From an uncultured Collinsella sp. (GTDB taxonomy: Bacteria; Actinomycetota; Coriobacteriia; Coriobacteriales; Coriobacteriaceae), in assembly GCA_900549455.1 (NCBI GenBank), contig UROM01000070.1, forward strand, positions 1 to 8,957: DNA of 8,957 bases, written 5' to 3'. Of this stretch, positions 1-4,085 are shown piece after piece. Below the pieces are notes generated by a model. The model was not told the origin of the DNA. It saw nothing but the letters and a program-made list of their open reading frames with translations, and ran no database searches. Both the position numbers and the translations under genes were made by a program. Positions within the stretch are counted from its first letter, which is position 1. Each line of letters opens with the position of its first letter.

Positions 1-48
1 TCTACACTTATGCGATCGTCGGCAGCGTCAGATGTGTATAAGAGACAG
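1..48 (+). other. Sequencing adapter (Nextera i5 side), not genomic
   Basis: Bases 1-7 are the tail of the Illumina P5 oligo (TCTACAC). Bases 8-15 (TTATGCGA) sit where the 8-base i5 index belongs and match the Nextera XT v2 index I remember as S522. Bases 16-29 (TCGTCGGCAGCGTC) are the Read 1 adapter, and 30-48 (AGATGTGTATAAGAGACAG) are the 19-base Tn5 mosaic end. Genomic sequence starts at 49. Any protein running through this stretch, for instance a reverse-strand frame ending LSLIHI, is artificial there. Confidence 0.98.
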
Positions 49-233
49 AAGCTCAGGGGCACGCGAAGCAGCGAGGAAGCATCGCCCGGCACGGCGATAT
101 TCACGAACTGACCGGGCTTGAGCGCACTTGCAAGCTTGGGGGCCGAGATAACGAGCGAAAAGATGCCGTCGGCGATCTTCTGGTTCGAGACGACCTCGAA
201 GTCGTGCATGCGTGCAGTGGAAGGTGTGGGCAT
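49..233 (-). CDS. pyrK: Dihydroorotate dehydrogenase electron transfer subunit, N-terminal fragment
   Basis: PyrK is the FAD and [2Fe-2S] subunit that pairs with PyrD (type 1B dihydroorotate dehydrogenase) and passes electrons from dihydroorotate to NAD+ in the cytoplasm. Only 61 codons plus 2 bases are present; the rest is lost at the contig end, so the cluster-binding cysteines cannot be seen. The visible part is the start of the FAD-binding barrel: a VVSNQKIADGIFSLVI strand pair, a KPGQFVNI segment (39-46), and LLRVPLS at 55-61, where relatives have LLRRPIS. The ATG at 233 has GGAG five bases upstream. An in-frame ATG at codon 9 gives a length closer to other PyrK proteins but has no ribosome site. 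It lies 92 bases after pyrC, matching the usual pyr operon order. Another ferredoxin-reductase-type protein is possible but unlikely here. Confidence 0.85.
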
Positions 234-276
234 AGACGCTCCAATCCCCCATGCGGTTGCATGGTTCAGGCGAACA

Positions 277-305
277 GAAAGCGCGGCACCGCAAGGGCGC
301 CGCGC
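277..305 (-). terminator. GC-rich hairpin between pyrC and pyrK, weak terminator or processing site
   Basis: On the minus strand GCGCGGCGCC pairs with GGTGCCGCGC (10 base pairs, one G-U) around the loop CTTGC, followed by TTTCTGTT. The stem is strong but the U run is only three, so it may terminate partially, protect the upstream pyrRBC message, or mark a processing point before pyrK. It sits 20-50 bases after the pyrC stop codon. Confidence 0.5.
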
Positions 306-325
306 ACAAAAGCGATAAGGCTATG

Positions 326-1615
326 CTAGCAGATGCAGCCGTCGGCAAGCGTCTGCTTACCGCCGACAAACACATCGGTGGCACGACCGGTGAGCGTGCG
401 GCCGGCAAAACCGGAGTTCTCGGCGCGCGACTCGTAGCCGTCCTCGCCGACCGTCCAGGTAGCAGCGGGATCGAACACGGTCAGGTCGGCAACGGAGCCC
501 GCCTTGACTTGAACCTGGTCCAGACCCAAGATCTCACGCGGCTTGATGGCCATGAGCTCGACCATGCGGCCCATGCTCATCAAGCCCGTGTTGACCAGCT
601 CGGTGAGCACAAGCGACAGCGAGGTCTCGAGGCCGATCATGCCAAAGGGCGCAAGCTCGAACTCGCGGGCCTTCTCCCACGGAGTATGGGGAGCGTGGTC
701 GGTGACGATGGCGTCGACGGTGCCGTCGATGACGCCCTGACGGATAGCCTCGGCGTCCTCGTCGGTGCGCAGCGGCGGGTTGACCTTGAGCGAGGTGTTG
801 TAGGTCTCGTCCAGGTCGTTCTCGGTCAGGAACATGTGGTGCGGGGTGGCCTCGCAGGTGACCTGCACGCCAGCTGCCTTACCGGCACGCACGAGCTCCA
901 GGCCATGGGCGGTGGAGATGTGCTGGATGTGCAGCTTGGCACCGGTCAGCTTGGCGATCTCGATATCGCGAGCGATCTGCAGCTCCTCGCCTGCCGCCGG
1001 CCAGCCCTCGAGGGCCAGACGGGTCGAGACCTTGCCCTCGTTGATCTGGCCATGACCGACCAGGTCCTCGTCCTGGCAATGGCTCATAAAGACCTTGCCG
1101 AACATCTTGCCGTAGTCCATGCAGCGACGGAGCATGCCTGCACCCTGCACGCCGCGACCGTCGTCGGTGAAGGCGACGGCGCCGTGGGCGACCATATCGC
1201 CCATCTCGGACATAGCCTCGCCCTTAAGACCGCGGGTCATGGCGCCAGAAGGATAGACGCGGCAGTGGCCGACCTCGGCAGCGCGGGACTTGACGAACTC
1301 AACGACGGTACCGTTATCGGTAACGGGGTCGGTGTTGGGCATGGCGCACACGCCGGTGAAGCCGCCCTTGGCAGCAGCGCGGGTGCCGCTCTCGATGTCC
1401 TCTTTGACCTCGTAACCGGGCTCGCGCAGGTGGACGTGCATGTCCACCAGGCCGGGGACGAGGTACTTACCGGAAAGGTCGCGGACCTCGGCTCCCTCGG
1501 CGGCGAGGTTCTCGCCGACCTCGGCGATCTTGTCGCCGTCGATCAGGACGTCAACGACACCGTCAAGCTCGACGGACGGGTCGACGACGTGGGCATTCTT
1601 AAGAAGCAAGGCCAT
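326..1615 (-). CDS. pyrC: Dihydroorotase (type I)
   Basis: PyrC closes carbamoyl-aspartate to dihydroorotate, step three of de novo pyrimidine synthesis. At 429 residues it fits the type I amidohydrolase family. Visible metal-site residues are H60 and H62 in DMHVHLREPG, D151 in FTDDGRG, H179 in MSHCQDED, H232 in HIQHIST and D306 in VTDHAPHT. D151 takes the place of a carbamylated lysine, as known in the Bacillus type enzyme. Substrate residues are R64 and the MPNTDP segment (93-98). The start is the ATG at 1615, with GGAGGTG at 1628-1622 six bases upstream. A TTG at 1630 would lengthen the protein by five residues but overlaps that ribosome site, so it is rejected. The gene overlaps the 3' end of pyrB by 17 bases, which implies translational coupling. 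Confidence 0.96.
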   Translation of the reverse strand: MALLLKNAHVVDPSVELDGVVDVLIDGDKIAEVGENLAAEGAEVRDLSGKYLVPGLVDMHVHLREPGYEVKEDIESGTRAAAKGGFTGVCAMPNTDPVTDNGTVVEFVKSRAAEVGHCRVYPSGAMTRGLKGEAMSEMGDMVAHGAVAFTDDGRGVQGAGMLRRCMDYGKMFGKVFMSHCQDEDLVGHGQINEGKVSTRLALEGWPAAGEELQIARDIEIAKLTGAKLHIQHISTAHGLELVRAGKAAGVQVTCEATPHHMFLTENDLDETYNTSLKVNPPLRTDEDAEAIRQGVIDGTVDAIVTDHAPHTPWEKAREFELAPFGMIGLETSLSLVLTELVNTGLMSMGRMVELMAIKPREILGLDQVQVKAGSVADLTVFDPAATWTVGEDGYESRAENSGFAGRTLTGRATDVFVGGKQTLADGCIC

Positions 1616-2543
1616 TATCGGCACCTCCAAGCAGCAGATACAGGATAGCCATACGCACGCAGATACCGGCGTAGACCTGCTCCAGGATGACGGAGCGTTG
1701 CGGGTGGTCGGCCATATAGGAGTCGAACTCGACGCCGCGGTTGATGGGGCCCGGGTGGCAAATGATCGCGTCGGGCTTCATGAGCTTCTCACGGTCCTTG
1801 GTCAGGCCGAAGAGCTTGTGGTACTCGCGAATGGTCGGGAACGGGGCACCCTCGAGTCGCTCCTGCTGCACGCGCAGCATGTAGACGACGTCCAGTTCGG
1901 GCAGGACGGAATCGAGGTCGCTCGTCACGTGGTCGCAGCCCAAGACCTCGGGCGCCGGCGGCAGCAGCGTGCCGGGGGCGACGGCGTAGGTCTCACAGCC
2001 CATGATCTTCAGCGCGGGGATCAGCGAGCCGCAAACGCGGGAGTGGGCGATATCGCCGACGACGGCGACCTTCAGACCGTGGAAGTCACCCTTGTGCTCC
2101 CAGATGGTGTACAGGTCGAGCAGGGCCTGCGTGGGGTGGTTGTGCTTACCGTCACCGGCGCAGATAACACTCGCGGGCGAATTCTGCGTGACGATGTGGG
2201 GAGCGCCGGCGTGCTTATCTCGCACGACGATGCAGTCGATCTTATAGGCGTTGAGGGTCTCGACGGTGTCGACGAGGCTCTCGCCCTTGACCGTGGAGGT
2301 CGAGGAGCCGCCAAAGTTGAGGCTGTCGGCCGAAAGACGCTTCTCGGCGAGCTCGAAGGAGCTGCGGGTGCGCGTCGAGGGCTCGTTGAACATGTTGACG
2401 ATGGTCTTGCCCTTGAGCGTGGGGACCTTCTTGATCGCACGCTCGTTGACCTCGGAGAACGCCTTGGCGGTCTCGAGGATGAGCTTGATGTCCTCTTCGG
2501 AGTACTCGGTAATGTCGATCAGGTGCTTATGGTTGAACGCCAC
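1599..2543 (-). CDS. pyrB: Aspartate carbamoyltransferase catalytic subunit
   Basis: PyrB condenses carbamoyl phosphate with aspartate, the committed step of pyrimidine synthesis. The 314-residue protein has the carbamoyl-phosphate loop STRTRSSFE (56-64), a second-subunit loop with STVKGES (83-89), HPTQALLDLYT (136-146), VVGDIAHSRV in the second domain, and the closing HPGPINRG motif near the C-terminus. Length is typical of the unregulated Bacillus-type catalytic trimer, and no pyrI regulatory gene follows. I place the start at GTG 2543, because GGAGGTGA (2559-2552) sits eight bases upstream. The upstream GTG at 2555 is part of that same ribosome site. The start lies four bases after the pyrR stop codon, and the ribosome site is encoded by the last pyrR codons, so the two are very probably coupled. 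Confidence 0.96.
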   Translation of the reverse strand: MAFNHKHLIDITEYSEEDIKLILETAKAFSEVNERAIKKVPTLKGKTIVNMFNEPSTRTRSSFELAEKRLSADSLNFGGSSTSTVKGESLVDTVETLNAYKIDCIVVRDKHAGAPHIVTQNSPASVICAGDGKHNHPTQALLDLYTIWEHKGDFHGLKVAVVGDIAHSRVCGSLIPALKIMGCETYAVAPGTLLPPAPEVLGCDHVTSDLDSVLPELDVVYMLRVQQERLEGAPFPTIREYHKLFGLTKDREKLMKPDAIICHPGPINRGVEFDSYMADHPQRSVILEQVYAGICVRMAILYLLLGGADNGLAS

Positions 2544-2547
2544 GGTA

Positions 2548-3132
2548 CTACTCACCTCCCAGCGGCGCGGAGCCCACGTGGGAACCCGGCGCGACGTCGT
2601 TAATCTCGACAGCGGTGTGGCCGTCGACTTCCTTCATATATAGGTGCACGTTCTCCTCATGCGACGAGGGAACGTTCTTGCCGACAAAGTCCGGCGAGAT
2701 GGGGAGCTCGCGGTGGCCGCGGTCAACGAGGACTGCCAGCTCAATGCGGCTCGGACGGCCCAGGTCCATAACGGCGTCCAGAGCGGCGCGAATGGTACGG
2801 CCCGTATACAGGATGTCGTCCACCAGCACGACGCGCTTGCCGTCGACGCTAAAGGGAATGTTGGTGGCGTGGATCGCGGGAGCGAAATTGGTAGCGTAGT
2901 CATCGCGGTAGAAGCTGATGTCGAGGCTGCCGAGCGGAACGTCGACGCCCTCGATCTCCTTGATCTCCTCGGCGAGCTTCTTTGCCAGAAGGTCGCCGCG
3001 CGTGACGATGCCGACCAGAGCGAGGTCTTCACAGCCCTCGTTGCGCTCGAGAATCTCGTGCGCGATGCGGGTCATCGCTCGATTGACGGCGGTCTCGTCC
3101 ATGATGACCGCCTTGGGGGAAGTCGTGCCCAT
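2548..3132 (-). CDS. pyrR: Pyrimidine operon regulator / uracil phosphoribosyltransferase
   Basis: PyrR binds UMP/UTP and then the 5' leader of pyr mRNA, favouring termination; it also has uracil phosphoribosyltransferase activity. The 194-residue protein shows the type I PRTase fold: IVTRGD near 42-47, a flexible loop SFYRDDYA (73-80), the PRPP loop VVLVDDILYTGRT (101-113), and the PyrR-specific RPSRIELAVLVDRGHRELPI segment starting at 126. It is slightly longer than the Bacillus protein (about 181), with a C-terminal tail ending GSAPLGGE whose codons double as the pyrB ribosome site. The ATG at 3132 has AAGGAG (3142-3137) with a short four-base spacer. It is first in the operon and directly follows the attenuator it is predicted to control. 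No pyrP uracil permease gene lies between it and pyrB. Confidence 0.96.
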   Translation of the reverse strand: MGTTSPKAVIMDETAVNRAMTRIAHEILERNEGCEDLALVGIVTRGDLLAKKLAEEIKEIEGVDVPLGSLDISFYRDDYATNFAPAIHATNIPFSVDGKRVVLVDDILYTGRTIRAALDAVMDLGRPSRIELAVLVDRGHRELPISPDFVGKNVPSSHEENVHLYMKEVDGHTAVEINDVAPGSHVGSAPLGGE

Positions 3133-3153
3133 CGATCTCCTTCCTCACATGTC

Positions 3154-3173
3154 TTGACTGCTGACACAGTCAA
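3154..3173 (-). promoter_or_regulatory. Small hairpin between the attenuator and the pyrR ribosome site
   Basis: TTGACTG and CAGTCAA form seven perfect pairs around TGTCAG, starting in the U run of the attenuator and ending 11 bases before the pyrR Shine-Dalgarno. It does not cover the ribosome site itself. In read-through transcripts it could shield the leader 3' end or position the ribosome; its role is not known. Confidence 0.45.
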
Positions 3174-3212
3174 AAAAATAGATGCCCGACCGCTCAAAGC
3201 GGACCAGACACC
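3172..3212 (-). terminator. Attenuator terminator in the pyr leader
   Basis: On the minus strand GGTGTCTG (3212-3205) pairs with CGGGCATC (3188-3181) in eight pairs including G-U. After a small internal loop, CCGCT pairs with AGCGG around TTG. TATTTTTTT follows directly. A strong intrinsic terminator 40 bases upstream of the first operon gene only makes sense as a conditional stop. Its left arm (3212-3206) is shared with the antiterminator. Confidence 0.85.
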
Positions 3213-3261
3213 CACAGGAAGGGCTGCTCTTTGGCAGCTATGTAATTCCATGTGGGTATCT
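3206..3261 (-). promoter_or_regulatory. Antiterminator hairpin of the pyr leader
   Basis: AGATACCCACATGGAA (3261-3246) pairs with TTCCTGTGGGTGTCT (3220-3206) in 15 pairs with a single bulged U. The stem encloses a smaller hairpin, GCTGC/GCAGC with the loop CAAAGA (3238-3223). The right arm uses GGTGTCT bases needed by the terminator stem, so the two cannot form together. The left arm overlaps the proposed PyrR-binding hairpin. Confidence 0.75.
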
Positions 3262-3277
3262 CGTACCCCTTTAATGG
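3248..3277 (-). promoter_or_regulatory. Candidate PyrR-binding loop (anti-antiterminator)
   Basis: CCAT (3277-3274) pairs with ATGG (3251-3248). A purine-rich internal bulge (TAAAG opposite AC) follows, then GGGTA/TACCC, five pairs, with the loop CGAGA. This is the shape known for Bacillus PyrR-binding loops: lower stem, purine bulge, upper stem, terminal loop. The known loop consensus is CNGNGA; CGAGA is one base shorter. Forming this hairpin removes TACCC and ATGG from the antiterminator and so favours the terminator when PyrR-UMP is bound. Confidence 0.65.
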
Positions 3278-3286
3278 TCAAGGCAT

Positions 3287-3315
3287 AGTGTAGCCAACAT
3301 CGAGCTCAATTGCGA
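3287..3315 (-). promoter_or_regulatory. Likely promoter of the pyr operon
   Basis: The -10 candidate is TACACT (3292-3287). The best -35 at 17 bases is TCGCAA (3315-3310), a weak match. The expected transcript start near 3280 falls just before the PyrR-binding hairpin, which is the reason for preferring it. A second possibility upstream is TTGGCT with TAGTAT 16 bases later, close to 3350-3323 on the minus strand. Confidence 0.5.
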
Positions 3316-3326
3316 GCATAAATACT

Positions 3327-3351
3327 AGCCAATCCGTAAACGGAGCCAATC
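3327..3351. repeat. Direct repeat AGCCAATC in the divergent promoter region
   Basis: AGCCAATC occurs at 3327-3334 and again at 3344-3351, 17 bases apart. Between them is the small palindrome CCGT-AA-ACGG (3334-3343), and the second copy is inside GGAG-CCAATCG-CTCC (3342-3356). It lies just upstream of the pyr promoter and could be a regulator site; no regulator is recognised. Confidence 0.4.
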
Positions 3352-3360
3352 GCTCCATAA

Positions 3361-3414
3361 ACCTATATATATTTGTGGTACGCGCTTGAAAACCTTGTTG
3401 CGAGCTGGCATAAT
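3361..3414 (+). promoter_or_regulatory. Strong upstream promoter for rpmB
   Basis: TTGAAA (3386-3391) and CATAAT (3409-3414) are separated by exactly 17 bases, and TGG just before the -10 makes it an extended -10. An AT-rich tract (3361-3375) falls at the UP-element position. The expected start is near 3421, giving a leader of about 160 bases. That leader contains a small CTACG/CGTAG hairpin (3440-3457) and no convincing ORF with its own ribosome site. Confidence 0.65.
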
Positions 3415-3485
3415 CCCCTCTGCTGCACGCAAATCGGATCTACGTCCAGGGCCGTAGCGTGGGCACTATCGCCAAAAGAGAAATA

Positions 3486-3510
3486 TCTCTGTGTAGATTG
3501 CGCACAGAGA
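3486..3510. promoter_or_regulatory. Inverted repeat, putative operator before the proximal rpmB promoter
   Basis: TCTCTGTG (3486-3493) and CACAGAGA (3503-3510) are perfect eight-base arms with a nine-base spacer. A third, partial copy TTCTGTG occurs at 3516-3522, overlapping the extended -10 region. Such spacing could be a repressor site over the -35 region, or an RNA hairpin in the longer transcript. Confidence 0.45.
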
Positions 3511-3520
3511 CATGCTTCTG

Positions 3521-3529
3521 TGCTATAGT
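3521..3529 (+). promoter_or_regulatory. Proximal extended -10 promoter for rpmB
   Basis: TGCTATAGT contains the TGn extension followed by TATAGT (3524-3529). The -35 is poor (CGCACA at 17 bases), as is common with an extended -10. The expected start near 3536 leaves about 48 bases of leader before the rpmB start codon. Confidence 0.55.
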
Positions 3530-3583
3530 TCAGGCTTGTTTGTTAACGCGACATGTTCGTTTGTCGCCCAAGGAGGGTCAGTT

Positions 3584-3772
3584 ATGTCCAAAGTTTGCGA
3601 AGTTTGCGGTAAGCACCCCGTTGCCGGTCGCTCCATCAGCCACTCTCACCGCGTCACCAACCGTAAGTTCCGCCCCAACATCCAGCGCGTCTACGTCGTC
3701 GTCGATGGTCACCGTCGCAAGATGAACGTTTGCTCCACCTGCCTCAAGTCCGGCAAGGTTGCGCGCTCCTAA
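3584..3772 (+). CDS. rpmB: 50S ribosomal protein L28 (bL28), zinc-binding form
   Basis: bL28 is a small basic protein of the large ribosomal subunit. The 62 residues are the family's normal length for short forms. CEVC (C5, C8) and CSTC (C50, C53) make a complete four-cysteine zinc site, the so-called C+ version. The conserved core SHSHRVTNRKFRPNIQRV follows (20-37). The ATG at 3584 has AAGGAGG (3570-3576) seven bases upstream. The frame extends in the 5' direction to an ATG at 3512, but that lies upstream of the proximal -10 and lacks a ribosome site. It is a single-gene unit with its own promoters and terminator. Zinc-dependent control of C+ and C- paralogues is known in other bacteria, but no Zur site is evident here. 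Confidence 0.97.
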   Translation: MSKVCEVCGKHPVAGRSISHSHRVTNRKFRPNIQRVYVVVDGHRRKMNVCSTCLKSGKVARS

Positions 3773-3841
3773 ATAAGGTCTTACCAACAAGTACCTCGGA
3801 CTCTCCGGGTCAAAGACCTCGCGTTCACATAGAACTTACCA

Positions 3842-3873
3842 AAGGCGTCCTCCCCAACGGAGGGCGCCTTTTT
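3842..3873 (+). terminator. Intrinsic terminator after rpmB
   Basis: AAGGCGTCCTCC pairs with GGAGGGCGCCTT (12 pairs, one G-U) around CCAAC and ends in TTTTT. It lies 69 bases after the stop codon. A smaller hairpin, ACC(T)CGGA/TCCGGGT, occurs earlier at 3793-3810. Confidence 0.9.
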
Positions 3874-3890
3874 GCACTCATTTGGGACAG

Positions 3891-3920
3891 ACTTACATGA
3901 GTGAAAGCGCTCATATAAGT
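3891..3920. promoter_or_regulatory. Long imperfect palindrome upstream of adhE (site 1)
   Basis: ACTTACATGAG and CTCATATAAGT are 11-base arms with one mismatch and an eight-base spacer TGAAAGCG. It has no U run, so it is not a terminator. It lies about 120 bases upstream of the adhE -10, a plausible place for a regulator or for the end of another small transcript. No regulator is identified. Confidence 0.5.
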
Positions 3921-3964
3921 CGATCCCCAATGAACGAGGCGATGCACTGGTAATTAGTTTGCTT

Positions 3965-3992
3965 AAAACGTTTCATTTTATTGAAGCGTTTT
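3965..3992. promoter_or_regulatory. Long palindrome upstream of adhE (site 2)
   Basis: AAAACGTTTCA and TGAAGCGTTTT form 11 pairs (one G-T) with a six-base spacer TTTTAT. Each arm contains a CG-centred near-palindrome (AAACGTTT in the first, AAGCGTTT in the second), the style of LacI/CcpA-type operators. The two centres are 18 bases apart, so this may be two tandem operators rather than one hairpin. It is about 50 bases upstream of the adhE -10. Confidence 0.5.
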
Positions 3993-4034
3993 AGTGTGCC
4001 TTTTAGAGGAATCTGACCGTTCGCCGAATAATTT

Positions 4035-4050
4035 CTTGCTATCATGCAAG
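4035..4050 (+). promoter_or_regulatory. adhE promoter: extended -10 inside an inverted repeat
   Basis: TGCTATCAT is an extended -10 (TATCAT 4040-4045). It is flanked by CTTGC (4035-4039) and GCAAG (4046-4050), so the hexamer forms the spacer of a five-base inverted repeat. No good -35 exists at 16-18 bases. The expected start is near 4052, giving a leader of about 34 bases. Confidence 0.55.
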
Positions 4051-4062
4051 GCGTAGGGTAAA

Positions 4063-4080
4063 TCTCCGATCGCAAGGAGA
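4063..4080 (+). promoter_or_regulatory. Possible hairpin over the adhE ribosome binding site
   Basis: TCTCC (4063-4067) can pair with GGAGA (4076-4080), the core of the adhE Shine-Dalgarno AAGGAG (4074-4079), around an eight-base loop. Five pairs could mask the ribosome site. It may be chance, because TCTCC is short. Confidence 0.35.
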
Positions 4081-4085
4081 CACAA

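Noticed and set aside
251..3288. Long plus-strand frames opposite pyrC, pyrB and pyrR (251-1648, 1440-2603, 2644-3288)
   Set aside because: Same shadow effect: repetitive G/L/V/D/A-rich products with no recognisable domain, opposite genes with clear catalytic motifs.
3536..3556. TTGTTAA-like sequence before rpmB as a Rex site
   Set aside because: Only one half resembles the Rex consensus; the second half is absent and the downstream gene is not a redox gene.
3512..3583. N-terminally extended L28 starting at 3512
   Set aside because: The extension crosses the proximal -10 and lacks a ribosome site. The ATG at 3584 has a strong Shine-Dalgarno and matches the known L28 N-terminus.
3459..3725. 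An 88-codon frame overlapping rpmB
   Set aside because: It is a frame-shifted reading of rpmB and its leader. It has no family resemblance and conflicts with the zinc-site L28 frame.
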